This document shows, piece after piece, positions 1 through 8,333 of a stretch of DNA of 64,000 nucleotides (within the stretch, counting starts at the first letter, position 1; each line of letters starts with the position of its first letter). The position numbers and the translations under genes were made by a program. The notes under the pieces are model-generated. The model saw only the letters and a program-made list of their open reading frames with translations, did not search any database and was not told the DNA's origin. Source of the DNA: a virus. The DNA lies in IMG/VR virus record IMGVR_UViG_3300046817_000745, positions 1 to 64,000 of that record; one strand, 5' to 3'.

Positions 1-1
1 C

Positions 2-490
2 GTCACCCCGGTCCCCGACGGCACACCGATTCCGCACGGCCGGTCCACACCGCCGCAGGTCGGCCAGGTGGTGCCTGCGGACGACGTCGCCGAGAAGCTG
101 GAGACCGAGCCGGGCGAGCATGTCGTGCGCCGCCGTCGCGTCATGTTCGGGGACGACGGCGCCGCGACTCAGATCGGCGTCTCCTACATCCCGCTGTCGA
201 TCGCACGGGGAACGGAGCTGGAGCGTCCCGCCCGCTTGCGTGGCGCGGTGCCTGCCGCTCTGCGGCGCGCCGGCTACCCGCCGCGCACCGCCCGCGAGTG
301 GGTCACCGCCCGGATGCCGGCCGCGGAAGAGGCCAAGATCCTGCGGATCACCGCGGGTGTCCCCGTGCTGCGCACGCTCCGCCTGACATGTACGGATCTC
401 GACGTGCCCGTCGAGGTGCTGGAAATCATCTTCAGCGCCGATATCTACGAGCTGGAATACGAACTGCAGATCCATGAGGAGGAATCGTGA
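2..490 (+). CDS. GntR-family transcriptional regulator, C-terminal part (UTRA domain), partial
   Basis: The reading frame is open from the left edge, so the N-terminal winged helix is missing from view. What remains matches a UTRA effector-binding domain: an Arg-rich strand (VVRRRRVMF), a helix with PRTAREW, then VLRTLRLT and a final strand where PVEVLEI leads to YELEYEL. GntR/UTRA proteins are ligand-responsive repressors; in actinomycete conjugative elements such a protein (KorSA-type) controls transfer genes. The stop overlaps the GTG of the DUF2637 gene, so the regulator is probably co-translated with the transfer-like genes. Its exact operator and ligand cannot be read from the sequence. 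Confidence 0.8.
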   Translation, partial: VTPVPDGTPIPHGRSTPPQVGQVVPADDVAEKLETEPGEHVVRRRRVMFGDDGAATQIGVSYIPLSIARGTELERPARLRGAVPAALRRAGYPPRTAREWVTARMPAAEEAKILRITAGVPVLRTLRLTCTDLDVPVEVLEIIFSADIYELEYELQIHEEES

Positions 491-1368
491 AGCCGGGCCG
501 CAAGAACACAGACGCAGTCGAGGCGATCACCTTTTGGGTGGTCGGCGCCGGCCTGTGCACGATCCCCCTCCTGGTCTTCTTTTTCTCCTTCGGGAACGTC
601 GGTGCATTCGCGGAAAGCCTCGGCATGCCGCACCGCATCGCCTACCTCAACGGGCCGGCCATCGACCTGGCCGCCACCGTGTGCGTCGTCGCGTCCTCGT
701 ACCTCTCGACCAAGGATCTCTCTGAGAGCAGGCTGTGGCCGCTGCACCTGGCCACGTTCGTCTGCGGGCTGATGATGATCCTGCTGAACACCGCGGGCGC
801 ACTGCACACCCGGCAGTGGCGACTGGCATCCGTCGACTGCGTCGGCCCCGTCCTGCTGATCGGCTGGGGCGCCCTGGCGCCTTGGCTGTGGCGCAATCTG
901 ACCGAGGCGCGGCGCGGTGCTGCCGCCCCGGCAACCGGGCGCATTTCCGCCCGGCAACGAACGTCCACTGCCGCCCCGGAAATGCCGGCCGCACCCGGCA
1001 ACAGGGCGGCAGTGGACCCGGCAGCGGGCGGCAGTACTGCCGCCCCGGCATTGCCGCCCGCTGTCACTGACTTCCGGAAGCCTGCCGCCCCCCGGGGCGG
1101 AAACGTGCTCGAGTTCGCTGCCGCCCCTGGCCGGCGTTCCGCCCCCAACTGGGCGCAGCTCGCGCTGCCGCTGTGGAACCGCCATGTCGAGACGACCGGC
1201 CGCACGCCGACCGCCACAGAGCTGGCCGCCGCGCTGCGCCACACACATCCGAGCCTCGACGTACCCAAGAGCGACCGGTCTGAGCGCAACATCCGATCGG
1301 CCACCGAGGATCTCTGGCTGTCGACGGTGGCGGATGCACCGAAGACCAAGCAAGAGGAGGCCGGCTGA
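487..1368 (+). CDS. DUF2637 membrane protein (Spd/transfer-associated)
   Basis: The 293-residue product has about four hydrophobic helices in its first 135 residues (near 14-36, 52-70, 84-104 and 111-131), the DUF2637 pattern of actinomycete plasmids and integrative elements. A Pro/Ala-rich linker (about 140-215) joins them to a soluble C-terminal domain that contains LPLWNRHVE and TATELAAALR. Such proteins sit beside TraB translocases and are thought to work at the membrane in intermycelial DNA spread. GTG start overlaps the upstream stop (GTGA) and its own stop overlaps the next ATG, so the three genes are translationally coupled. The linker DNA carries repeated CTGCCGCCC motifs. Confidence 0.75.
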   Translation: MKPGRKNTDAVEAITFWVVGAGLCTIPLLVFFFSFGNVGAFAESLGMPHRIAYLNGPAIDLAATVCVVASSYLSTKDLSESRLWPLHLATFVCGLMMILLNTAGALHTRQWRLASVDCVGPVLLIGWGALAPWLWRNLTEARRGAAAPATGRISARQRTSTAAPEMPAAPGNRAAVDPAAGGSTAAPALPPAVTDFRKPAAPRGGNVLEFAAAPGRRSAPNWAQLALPLWNRHVETTGRTPTATELAAALRHTHPSLDVPKSDRSERNIRSATEDLWLSTVADAPKTKQEEAG

Positions 1369-3575
1369 TGCGCATGCGCCACGCCACACGCCACGCCACG
1401 CCACACGAAAACGTCGGCGCGATCGGGAATCTGGACGCCCAGGGCGCCGACCTTGTGCTGCGTGGCGTGGCGAGCGGATCGATCGATCCCTACGCGACCA
1501 GCGGCTACGCACAGACTGTCACGCAAACGATCGCCACGAGCCCCTACTCGGCAGTTCCCTCTCTCGCTGCCCTCGTGGCGGATCAGATCACCCCCGGCCT
1601 GGCGGACCGCACCGGCCCGGGAGCGTTCCAGAGACTGCAAGACTGGCACGTCATTCCTGCCGGTGTCATCGCCGGAGCACTCATCTGCGGTGCCGAATCG
1701 CACCACCAGCCGCTGCACGCATGGTTCGGTGGCGGGTTCACCGCAGCCGGGATCGCCGCCACCGCGGTCTACGGGGCCGTGCACGTCGCGCGCGCGATCA
1801 ACGGCGAGGACGAAGGCTCGGTCTCCGGCGGAGTACACGTGATCGGCCTGGGCGGCATCGGACTGGCGGCATTCGGCATCGCGTCGATTTCCGGTGCGAG
1901 TCCTCTCACTGCCGGGGTCGGCATCGGGCTGCTCACTGCCGGGTACTACGCCTGGTTCCAGACCCGGCACTCGCGGCTGCAGGATCAGCGCGGATTCCTG
2001 GTTGGCCACACTGCCGCTGCCACCCCGGCAGTCCTCGGAATGCCGGGCGGCATTGCCGCCCCCGTTGCCGCCCCCGTTGCCGGGCAGCTCGCATCCCATG
2101 AGGAGGCGATCGTGTATCGGGCGTTCGCCGACATGGGCATCGAACCGATCACCCTGCGCGCGTTCGAGCGCATCGACAAGGACGCTTTCAACGTGATCGT
2201 CGGGCTGCCCGGCAGCCGCGCGGACGACCCCGAGTCGGTGGTGCGCCGCAGTGAGACGCTCAAGAGCAACCTGCGCGCCACCCAGATCGCGGTCGAGGCC
2301 CTGCCGGACCAGGGTAACGAGGTCGCGCTCATGGCCCGGTTCGGTTCGGCCAGCCCGATCCTGGAAACCATCCCCTGGCCCGGACCGCAGACTGATGATG
2401 TGACCCAGCCTATTCGGATGGGGCTGACGCATTACGGTTCACCGGTCATGGTGCATTTCGCGAAAAGGCACACCCTGTTCGCCGGGAAGACCCGACGTGG
2501 AAAGTCCGCCGGTGTGCAGGTTGCCGTGTGTTCGATCGGGGCCACGAGAAACGGCCAGCTGTGGTTCCTCGATTTGAAGCCGGGTCAATTGGCGCTTGGT
2601 CCGTTCGAGCCGCTGTCCGCGCAGTTCGCCGACACCCTGCCCAAGGCCGCGCTGCTGATCGCCGCTGCGGTCGCCGCGATGGAGGAGAACGGAGAGATCC
2701 TCAAGGAAGAGCGCGAGCGCACCGGCGTCCCGGTGTGGGAGTGGGACCCGGCCGTGCACGGCTCCGGCATCTTCCTCGTCATCGACGAGCTCGCGGATTT
2801 CCTGCGCCTGGACCCCGAGATCTACGAGCAGTGGCTGCGCCTGATGCAGCTGGGCGCCGGCCTCGGCGTCTACATCATCGGCGCCACCCAGTCGCCGTCC
2901 GCGAAGGCGCTGGGCAACTCGACCGACGGCGGCAGCCAGTTCGGCGACATCTTCGGCTACCAGGCCAAGGGCGCCACCCAGGCCGGAGTCATCTTCGGGC
3001 AGGGCGCGTGGGGCGAGGGGTGGAAGCCGAGCGAGCGCAACCTGCCGCTGCAGGGCATGTTCCTGCTGCGCTCTCCTGAGCACACGCACCCGGTGGTCAG
3101 CCGCGGCGACTTCATCGAGCCGAACAGCGCGATGCGGATCGCCGCCGAGATCGCGGACGGCCAGCTCGCCCAGCTGCACCCGCGTACACAGGCCGCCGTC
3201 GACCGGGTGCTCGCCATGGGCGTCCCGGAGGGAACCGGCCCAGAAGGCGCCCGGCCCGCCGGAGGACAGCCGCAGGACGCACGTCCGTACGGGCGCCCGC
3301 GTCTGGTCACGCTCTACCCGGACGGTACGAAGGTCGACCCGCGGCACGAAGACATGTGGGACCTGCTCGGGTCGCTCGGCGAGCGCGGCGCGACCGTGGG
3401 CGATCTCTCCCTGGCCGCCAAGCGCGCCGGACATGAGCGATGCTCACTCGCCTGGGTGCGCGACCTGTGCAAGAACTGGCGCACCGCCGGGAACGTCATG
3501 GTCGAGGAGGGTAAGGAGCCGCGGTATTGGCGCGACGACGACACCCTCAAGCGGCGCGCCCGCCAGGAGGCATGA
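1368..3575 (+). CDS. FtsK/SpoIIIE-type DNA translocase (TraB-like), membrane anchored
   Basis: The 735-residue protein has a hydrophobic N-terminal part (about 95-200, three or four membrane helices) followed by a P-loop ATPase. The Walker A is GKTRRGKS near residue 374, with RR where GS is usual; Walker B is FLVIDELAD near 468. The region LGVYIIGATQSPSAK fits the sensor strand of FtsK proteins. The C-terminus (QPQDARPYG onward) resembles the DNA-reading winged helix seen in TraB. Family knowledge: a hexameric motor that moves double-stranded DNA, the sole essential transfer protein of Streptomyces plasmids. Position after GntR and DUF2637 genes supports transfer over cell-division FtsK. A phage role cannot be excluded. 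Confidence 0.82.
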   Translation: MRMRHATRHATPHENVGAIGNLDAQGADLVLRGVASGSIDPYATSGYAQTVTQTIATSPYSAVPSLAALVADQITPGLADRTGPGAFQRLQDWHVIPAGVIAGALICGAESHHQPLHAWFGGGFTAAGIAATAVYGAVHVARAINGEDEGSVSGGVHVIGLGGIGLAAFGIASISGASPLTAGVGIGLLTAGYYAWFQTRHSRLQDQRGFLVGHTAAATPAVLGMPGGIAAPVAAPVAGQLASHEEAIVYRAFADMGIEPITLRAFERIDKDAFNVIVGLPGSRADDPESVVRRSETLKSNLRATQIAVEALPDQGNEVALMARFGSASPILETIPWPGPQTDDVTQPIRMGLTHYGSPVMVHFAKRHTLFAGKTRRGKSAGVQVAVCSIGATRNGQLWFLDLKPGQLALGPFEPLSAQFADTLPKAALLIAAAVAAMEENGEILKEERERTGVPVWEWDPAVHGSGIFLVIDELADFLRLDPEIYEQWLRLMQLGAGLGVYIIGATQSPSAKALGNSTDGGSQFGDIFGYQAKGATQAGVIFGQGAWGEGWKPSERNLPLQGMFLLRSPEHTHPVVSRGDFIEPNSAMRIAAEIADGQLAQLHPRTQAAVDRVLAMGVPEGTGPEGARPAGGQPQDARPYGRPRLVTLYPDGTKVDPRHEDMWDLLGSLGERGATVGDLSLAAKRAGHERCSLAWVRDLCKNWRTAGNVMVEEGKEPRYWRDDDTLKRRARQEA

Positions 3576-4765
3576 TGGCCCGCCGCAGACGACGCTCCGG
3601 GTACTTCGCTCGGGAGTCCCGCAAGGCGAAGCGGGCGATGCGCCCGGACCGGATCGCGGCCCGGTTCATCTCCGGAGGCAGGCACCAGAGCTTCAAGTCG
3701 ATCGCCACATCCCCGTTCAAGCTGCACACCGTCACCTCAGGCAAGAACCGGCGCCAGCAGTATCAGGCGCTCAAACGGCGGGAGCAGCGCGCAGCCACGG
3801 CGCAGAAGCGCAAGGCGCAACGGGAAGCCGCGGCGCAGAAGAGGGCGTACGCACGCCGCGCCGCCGAGCTGAAGAAGCTCGCGCCGAAGCCGCCGCGCAA
3901 GCCTCGGGTGAAGTCACCGCCGATCGCGGTCAACCCGCGCACCGGCAAGCCGATCACCCTGGCGCAGGCGATGAAGTCGCTGAAGGACGCGCAGGATCGC
4001 GCCGACCGCCTCGCCGCCGGCCTGCCCGGCGATCCGCCGGCTAAGAAGACGGACACACCGCGCGCTGCAGCGGCGAAGAAGCCGGCAGCGAAGAAGGCAG
4101 CACCGCGCAAGCGGGCTGCGAAGAAGACCCCGCCTCCGCCGCCACCGCCTCCCGCCGTACCCGGCAAGAACCTGCGCGGCCTGTACCTGGCAGCCACCTG
4201 TGCGTGCCAGGGCACCGGCCGGATCTACACCGAGAAGAACGGCATGATCGCCGGTTCCGTCTCGTGCCCGGAGCACGGCCGCGCCGCACGCGGAGGCCGA
4301 AAGATCACATCGCGGCGCGCCGTGAAGAACGCGGGCCTGCCCGGGCTCGCCTCCTGGCTGGAGACCAAGGCGAGCGCCGGCCGCGGCAACCTCGACAAGA
4401 AACAGCAGCGGGCCGCCGACCGCGCTGATCGCAAGATCCGGTACGCCGGGCCCACCGAGGTGTGCGGCGCCTGTGACGACGGCATCGTCAACCGCGAGCT
4501 GACCGACCAGCTGCGTGCGCGGTACATCGCCCGGATCGTGGCTGATCGCGACGCTGCAGGCCGCAAGCCGTTGGGCGCGCGCAAGCTGGAAGCGATGGCG
4601 CGCAAGGCGTACCCGTATGACCACTGCCGTGCGTGCCGCGGACTGGCTGTCATTCCGGATCCGCACGCGGGAGCGTGGCTGGACCGGGCGCAGCTGCACG
4701 CGCAGCACCAACCCACCGCACGCGAACTGGCGACGGGCCGGGTCGTACCGGGCCGACGCACCTGA
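3575..4765 (+). CDS. Basic Lys/Ala/Pro-rich protein with Cys-rich metal-binding motifs
   Basis: Two adjacent ATGs (3572 and 3575) overlap the translocase stop; 3575 is better spaced from AGGAGG. The first 200 residues are strongly basic and end in histone H1-like AAKKPAAKKAA repeats and an eight-proline run. The C-terminal half holds CACQGTG with SCPEHG, then CGACDDG with CRACRG, which look like two zinc-binding units of the DnaJ CxxCxG type. This suggests a nucleic-acid-binding accessory of the transfer-like operon. No family is recognised, so function is inferred only from composition, motifs and neighbours. Confidence 0.7.
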   Translation: MARRRRRSGYFARESRKAKRAMRPDRIAARFISGGRHQSFKSIATSPFKLHTVTSGKNRRQQYQALKRREQRAATAQKRKAQREAAAQKRAYARRAAELKKLAPKPPRKPRVKSPPIAVNPRTGKPITLAQAMKSLKDAQDRADRLAAGLPGDPPAKKTDTPRAAAAKKPAAKKAAPRKRAAKKTPPPPPPPPAVPGKNLRGLYLAATCACQGTGRIYTEKNGMIAGSVSCPEHGRAARGGRKITSRRAVKNAGLPGLASWLETKASAGRGNLDKKQQRAADRADRKIRYAGPTEVCGACDDGIVNRELTDQLRARYIARIVADRDAAGRKPLGARKLEAMARKAYPYDHCRACRGLAVIPDPHAGAWLDRAQLHAQHQPTARELATGRVVPGRRT

Positions 4766-4769
4766 GCGC

Positions 4770-4782
4770 TACATTGCAGACA
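4770..4782 (+). promoter_or_regulatory. Leaderless promoter candidate for the 76-residue gene
   Basis: TACATT (4770-4775) lies six bases before the ATG at 4782, and no ribosome-binding site precedes that ATG. In actinobacteria this spacing puts the transcription start at or next to the initiation codon. No convincing -35 hexamer is seen. Confidence 0.4.
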
Positions 4783-5012
4783 TGACCACTCGGCTGCAGG
4801 CACTCGTGGTGATCCGGGCCGGAACGGAGCGGGCGCGCTGGCCCGACATCCAGCCCGGCGATGTGTGGGACGACACCGACGACCTCAACGCCTCCCGGCT
4901 GATCAGTGCCGGCCTGGCAACCGCGGCGCCGGCAGGCACGGTCAACTACCCGCATCACTCCCTGGCCCTGCTCGACGGGGTGCCGGGGCTGCGCAAGGCG
5001 GTGAGCAACTGA
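4782..5012 (+). CDS. Small hypothetical protein (76 aa)
   Basis: The product begins MTTRLQALVVIRAG and contains GDVWDDTDDLNASRLISAG. It is soluble and has no recognised domain. Its stop overlaps the next ATG (TGATG), so the two are probably co-translated. The likely start is the ATG just after a -10 box, which implies a leaderless message. The general look (a short alpha/beta domain with SRLISAGLATAA) resembles small phage head-region proteins, but no function can be assigned. Confidence 0.6.
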   Translation: MTTRLQALVVIRAGTERARWPDIQPGDVWDDTDDLNASRLISAGLATAAPAGTVNYPHHSLALLDGVPGLRKAVSN

Positions 5013-5278
5013 TGACGATCTATACCCGTCACCCGTTGTGGGGGCCGGGATCCGCGCAGCGGCTGCCCCGCCCGAGCATGTCTGTGCGAGTCCGGATCCG
5101 CCCGGGCGTCCTGTCCGGTCTGTACGCAGCGGTCAGCCGGGACGTCTCGAAAGGCGCGCCGCAGGCGCCGCGCACTCCGACGCGTCCGGCCAATGAAACC
5201 GACTTCACTGCGGACGGCGTCGCCGAGCCGGGCAGCGAGGTGCCCATGCCGCAGTGGCACCCGGGCGTCACCAACTAG
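5012..5278 (+). CDS. Small hypothetical protein (88 aa)
   Basis: The gene starts within the upstream stop codon. The product is rich in Arg and Pro, with no membrane segment, Cys pair or known motif; it contains VRVRIRPGVLSGLYAAVSRDVS and an acidic tail. It is the last gene before a fresh promoter at 5.3 kb. Function unknown. Confidence 0.55.
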   Translation: MTIYTRHPLWGPGSAQRLPRPSMSVRVRIRPGVLSGLYAAVSRDVSKGAPQAPRTPTRPANETDFTADGVAEPGSEVPMPQWHPGVTN

Positions 5279-5294
5279 CCAGGACTACAGACCC

Positions 5295-5331
5295 TCGTGA
5301 TATCCGGCGGAGCCGGTAGTGTTGTCATCAG
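5295..5331 (+). promoter_or_regulatory. Promoter with CTTGTCATCAG-type element (lipoprotein gene)
   Basis: TCGTGA (5295-5300), 16 bases, then TAGTGT (5317-5322) running straight into TTGTCATCAG (5322-5331). The same 10-mer follows -10 boxes at 6.3, 46.95 and 48.66 kb, so it is a shared start-site element or operator. Confidence 0.55.
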
Positions 5332-5344
5332 AGGGGTGAAGACA

Positions 5345-5776
5345 GTGAAGATCACTGTACGAGGGATTGCCGCAGTCGCAGTGTGCACAGCTCTGGCGGG
5401 GTGCGGCGGACCGCCTGGACACACCGCCGCGGCATCTCCGGTTCGAGCGGCTGCCGCCAACCCGGTCACGCTCTTGGCGCGAATGCACGTTCCGATCCCG
5501 CCAGGGGTGAGCGTCGGGAGCGTGGACATCTACGGCGACCGGTACGCGAGCGCCTCGTTCGCCGACGGAGAGTTGGTCACGGTGTCCACCTACGCCACCG
5601 AGGCGGCCGAGGCCGCGGGCATCGCACGCAACAGCGCTCCGAGCGACGTGAACAAACTGCTCACGGGCGCCCTGTTCACCGTGACGGTGACCGGCGTGGA
5701 CTCGGGCAGCGGCGGGATCAGCTTCCCGGAGAGCCCGGCATTGCTCGCGCAGGAGACAGGTTCGCAGGTCAAGTGA
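5345..5776 (+). CDS. Secreted lipoprotein, small
   Basis: From the GTG at 5345 the 143-residue product begins with a short basic segment, a hydrophobic stretch GIAAVAVCTAL and the lipobox LAGC, which predicts acylation at the Cys and exposure outside the membrane. The mature part has no recognised domain; it is Ala/Ser/Thr-rich with VTLLARMHVPIPPGVSVG. It has its own promoter and terminator, typical of a gene expressed apart from the late operon. A phage lipoprotein of this kind could be a prophage-expressed surface or superinfection-exclusion factor, but that is inference from topology alone. Confidence 0.7.
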   Translation: MKITVRGIAAVAVCTALAGCGGPPGHTAAASPVRAAAANPVTLLARMHVPIPPGVSVGSVDIYGDRYASASFADGELVTVSTYATEAAEAAGIARNSAPSDVNKLLTGALFTVTVTGVDSGSGGISFPESPALLAQETGSQVK

Positions 5777-5796
5777 TTGCGGTATGTCATAGATAG

Positions 5797-5829
5797 GCGG
5801 GACTGTCGGCCGCACTCCGACAGTCCCGC
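5797..5829 (+). terminator. Intrinsic terminator-like hairpin
   Basis: A perfect 13-bp stem (GCGGGACTGTCGG with CCGACAGTCCCGC) and a seven-base loop, directly downstream of the lipoprotein gene. No T-tract follows, as is common in actinobacteria. Confidence 0.75.
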
Positions 5830-5862
5830 TGTCGCGTCATTCTAGAGAACGGAGATCGGACC

Positions 5863-6267
5863 ATGGCACTTCGCCGCCCGCCCCGTGACTGGTCAAGGCG
5901 CGTGGTCGATGAGACCGGCCGCCCGGTCAACCACGACTACTTCCACGAGCTGTCCCCGGCATTCACGACGGCACAGGATGCGGGTGCCACGACCGAGCTC
6001 CTGCCGGTGACGCAGCACAGCAGTTCGATGGCCGTGCGCCCGGGACCGCGACCTCTGCCGAAGTGGTATCTGGACTGGGAGGAGCGTGCCAGTAGCCTGG
6101 GTGCGTTCTGGAAGCAGGTCGACAAGAGGTTCGCGCAGCTCAGCGAGTACGTGTCCGGCAAGTCGCAGTTCGACGACGGCCAGGTCCGCAAATGGTCGGA
6201 GCACATACGGACCCAGCTGCCCGAAGCCGGTCGGATACCTGATTGGCGCATCCCCGTAGGCCGATGA
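5863..6267 (+). CDS. Hypothetical protein (134 aa)
   Basis: The start is supported by GGAG about ten bases upstream. The product has an N-terminal segment with RPPRDWSRRVVDETGRPV and a central WYLDWEERASSLGAFWKQVDKRF helix, so it is probably alpha-helical and soluble. No known domain is recognised. It lies alone between a terminator and the promoter at 6.3 kb. Confidence 0.6.
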   Translation: MALRRPPRDWSRRVVDETGRPVNHDYFHELSPAFTTAQDAGATTELLPVTQHSSSMAVRPGPRPLPKWYLDWEERASSLGAFWKQVDKRFAQLSEYVSGKSQFDDGQVRKWSEHIRTQLPEAGRIPDWRIPVGR

Positions 6268-6274
6268 CGCCGGG

Positions 6275-6329
6275 TTGTCACCCTGCCGCGCCGTGCTAGA
6301 CTTGTCATCAGATAGACAGTTCAGGGAAG
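6275..6329 (+). promoter_or_regulatory. Strong sigma-70-like promoter with start-site element and extended RBS
   Basis: TTGTCA (6275-6280), 16 bases, TAGACT (6297-6302), then TTGTCATCAG (6302-6311) and the extended ribosome-binding signal TTCAGGGAAG (6320-6329) before the ATG at 6337. This is the clearest example of the genome's promoter architecture. Confidence 0.72.
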
Positions 6330-6336
6330 ACGAAGG

Positions 6337-6603
6337 ATGAGGGTCGACATGAGCAAGGTCACTGTGGTTCTCGCTGACGGCATTGCGACGTACGACCGTG
6401 CATCGCGTGGTGTCGAGATGGCGCTTCAGCGTCGCTTTGACAACCCGACCGGCATCGCCACACACAGCCCCGACAAGCCCGGTTACTACCTGTTCGATGT
6501 GCGCAACTGGTGGGACGGCCCGAGCGAGATCCAGGACAACGGCGACGGCACGCTCACGTACACCAATCCTTGGGACGGACACAGCGACACGTTCACCGTC
6601 TGA
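6337..6603 (+). CDS. Small hypothetical protein (88 aa)
   Basis: The ATG lies seven bases after the extended ribosome-binding signal, the same spacing as in other genes of this set; a second in-frame ATG is at 6349. The product is acidic with aromatic residues (DVRNWWDGPSEI, YTNPWDGHSD), probably a small beta-rich fold. No domain recognised. It heads the small-protein operon that runs to 9.36 kb and so is probably expressed early or from the prophage. Confidence 0.65.
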   Translation: MRVDMSKVTVVLADGIATYDRASRGVEMALQRRFDNPTGIATHSPDKPGYYLFDVRNWWDGPSEIQDNGDGTLTYTNPWDGHSDTFTV

Positions 6604-6622
6604 CCGAGGGGATGTGTTGATC

Positions 6623-6895
6623 ATGGCCAAACGCTACTACTGCCCGGCTCAGCAACTCGGCTGGGGCTGTGACCGAGGCAGCGGAACCGCCCCTCGGCCG
6701 AAGTGCCGTTACTGCGGTACGGAGCTGATCACAGAGACCGGGTCGCACTGCGTCTTCCACTGGCGCGCGGACAGTCGCTACCAGGCCAAGGACGCCGTGC
6801 GCGTGTACCAGTCCCCGAAGGCCGCACAGAAATACGCAGACGATCACGGCGATGACCTGGTCGTGCGCTGGATCGATGAAGGGGCATCCCGATGA
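6623..6895 (+). CDS. Small Cys-rich protein, probable zinc ribbon (90 aa)
   Basis: Near the N-terminus YYCPAQQLGWGC and CRYCGTEL give four cysteines in two pairs, a likely zinc site. The remainder holds VYQSPKAAQKYADDHGDDL, a helical segment. In-frame GTG (6614) and TTG (6617) could also serve as starts, closer to the GAGGG. The stop overlaps the next ATG. It may bind nucleic acid or protein; no family is recognised. Confidence 0.6.
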   Translation: MAKRYYCPAQQLGWGCDRGSGTAPRPKCRYCGTELITETGSHCVFHWRADSRYQAKDAVRVYQSPKAAQKYADDHGDDLVVRWIDEGASR

Positions 6896-7734
6896 CACGA
6901 TTCGCCAATCTCACCGCTCTGCGCGAGCACCTGCGCAACCCGGCCGAGCCGATGTTCATCGGTGGCCAGGATGATCGGGATGAGCGTACGGCCTTCCTCA
7001 AGGCACTGGCCGACAATCCGACCCTCGCCCTGAGCAAGGCCGGGCGGCTGATGTGCTACCGCTACGAGAAGACCTGGTACGTCTCCGCCCCGGGCGTGGC
7101 ACGCACCGTTCCGACGGCCCTGTTCCACGTCACGACCAAGGCCAAGGCGCTGCTGTTCGCCGAGCTGCTCGAGCAAGGGCTCGACCTGCCGTGGGACGGC
7201 GACGACGTCGTCGAGGAGATGCGGGCGTATCCCGCTGCGCACGACGGACGCACGGCACCGGGCGCGATCCTGCGCCTGGTCGCGGGCAACCCGGTCCTGG
7301 ACAAGGACGGGACCGTGGCGCAGTGGGTATCCGACGAGGACGTATCCGACGCACGGCGCGGACGTGTCAAGATCCGTGAGACGGCGGCCGGGTACACCGA
7401 GCGAATCAAGGTTTCCGAGATCGAGATCGGCGACAGAATCTCGTACGCGTACGCGGGGTACACCTTGCCGATCTCGCTGCGTGCTGCCGGGGTCTCGGCC
7501 ACGCGGCAGTACTACCACTTGACGATCCGGGCCACCGTCCTGGACGACGGACAGAACATGACGCGGCACGGCAACAACTACGACGAGTTCAAGGACGGCA
7601 TGCGCTTCAAGGTGCGGGACGCGTCCTGGTTCAACGACGACACCGACGCACAGGGCGTGCTCGCGGCCGGCCACGCGCCGACGGTCGAGTGGATGACCAC
7701 GGTGCTGCGCAAGCCGAAGAAGGCTTCGAAATGA
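6892..7734 (+). CDS. Hypothetical protein (280 aa)
   Basis: This is the largest protein of the small-gene operon. The N-terminal part is helical (FANLTALREHL; LLFAELLEQGLDLPW); the C-terminal half reads as beta-strands (RVKIRETAAGYTERIKVSEI; YYHLTIRATVLDDG). It is not membrane-bound and has no catalytic motif I can name. The ends overlap neighbours by ATGA, so it is translated together with the Cys-rich proteins around it. Confidence 0.6.
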   Translation: MTRFANLTALREHLRNPAEPMFIGGQDDRDERTAFLKALADNPTLALSKAGRLMCYRYEKTWYVSAPGVARTVPTALFHVTTKAKALLFAELLEQGLDLPWDGDDVVEEMRAYPAAHDGRTAPGAILRLVAGNPVLDKDGTVAQWVSDEDVSDARRGRVKIRETAAGYTERIKVSEIEIGDRISYAYAGYTLPISLRAAGVSATRQYYHLTIRATVLDDGQNMTRHGNNYDEFKDGMRFKVRDASWFNDDTDAQGVLAAGHAPTVEWMTTVLRKPKKASK

Positions 7735-8069
7735 CCGATCTCGCCGTACAGCTTCAACAAATCGCCGACGCCGACCACGCGCGCCAGCCGCTGTGCTCCG
7801 GCTGCGGACGCGGCGGCACGCCGTACGAGCACAACGGCGTGCGGTTCGACGGTCTGCACGCGCACCGAGGCGACCGCGTCTGCTCTCTGTGTCTGCGCGC
7901 CCGCGCCGACGACGAAGGCGTCGACATCCTGGTCACGGACGACCGCCCCGGCTACGGGTCGTACGTCTGCAACACCGCCCGCGACGGTGACAAGATTGCG
8001 GTGCAGCTCCCGCCGCATCTGCGCGGTATCGACGGACGCGATGCTCGGCGCAAAGGGAAGGGCGTCTGA
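7731..8069 (+). CDS. Small Cys-rich protein (112 aa)
   Basis: ATG overlaps the previous stop. CSGCGRGG and, about 30 residues on, CSLCLRARADDEG form a CxxC...CxxC pair, a typical structural zinc site. The C-terminus is basic (DARRKGKG). It resembles neither a known regulator nor a nuclease; a role as a small binding protein is plausible because several neighbours share the Cys-pair design. Confidence 0.6.
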   Translation: MTDLAVQLQQIADADHARQPLCSGCGRGGTPYEHNGVRFDGLHAHRGDRVCSLCLRARADDEGVDILVTDDRPGYGSYVCNTARDGDKIAVQLPPHLRGIDGRDARRKGKGV

Positions 8070-8072
8070 GAT

Positions 8073-8333
8073 ATGAGCCACACCAAAACCACTGGCAAAG
8101 ACCCGGTGCTCGTAGACATCACGGACTGCTGCTGTGGCAGGCTGCACGTGATGTCCCAGCTCGCCTGGGAGAAGTACCGCCGGGCCGTGGCGGGCAAGCC
8201 GTCCGCGATGCCGGTCGGCAACGGGTTCGGCTGCTGGCGAGTGCCACGCATCTTCATCGCCTGCCACGGGCTCGTGGCCGCCGAGATACCGGCACTGGCG
8301 GAGCGCTACGGCTGGGCCGAGGTCCGACCGTGA
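8073..8333 (+). CDS. Small hypothetical protein (86 aa)
   Basis: The product has a DCCCGRLHV motif near residue 18 and a further Cys-containing segment (FGCWRVPRIFIACHG). Four to five cysteines and a His suggest metal binding. GAG(A) upstream gives a weak ribosome-binding site three bases after the preceding stop. No known domain. Confidence 0.55.
   Translation: MSHTKTTGKDPVLVDITDCCCGRLHVMSQLAWEKYRRAVAGKPSAMPVGNGFGCWRVPRIFIACHGLVAAEIPALAERYGWAEVRP

Noticed and set aside
642-2432. Long minus-strand reading frame opposite the transfer genes
   Set aside because: It is the shadow of GC-rich coding on the plus strand; composition is Arg/Gly/Ala noise and no start signal or motif is present.
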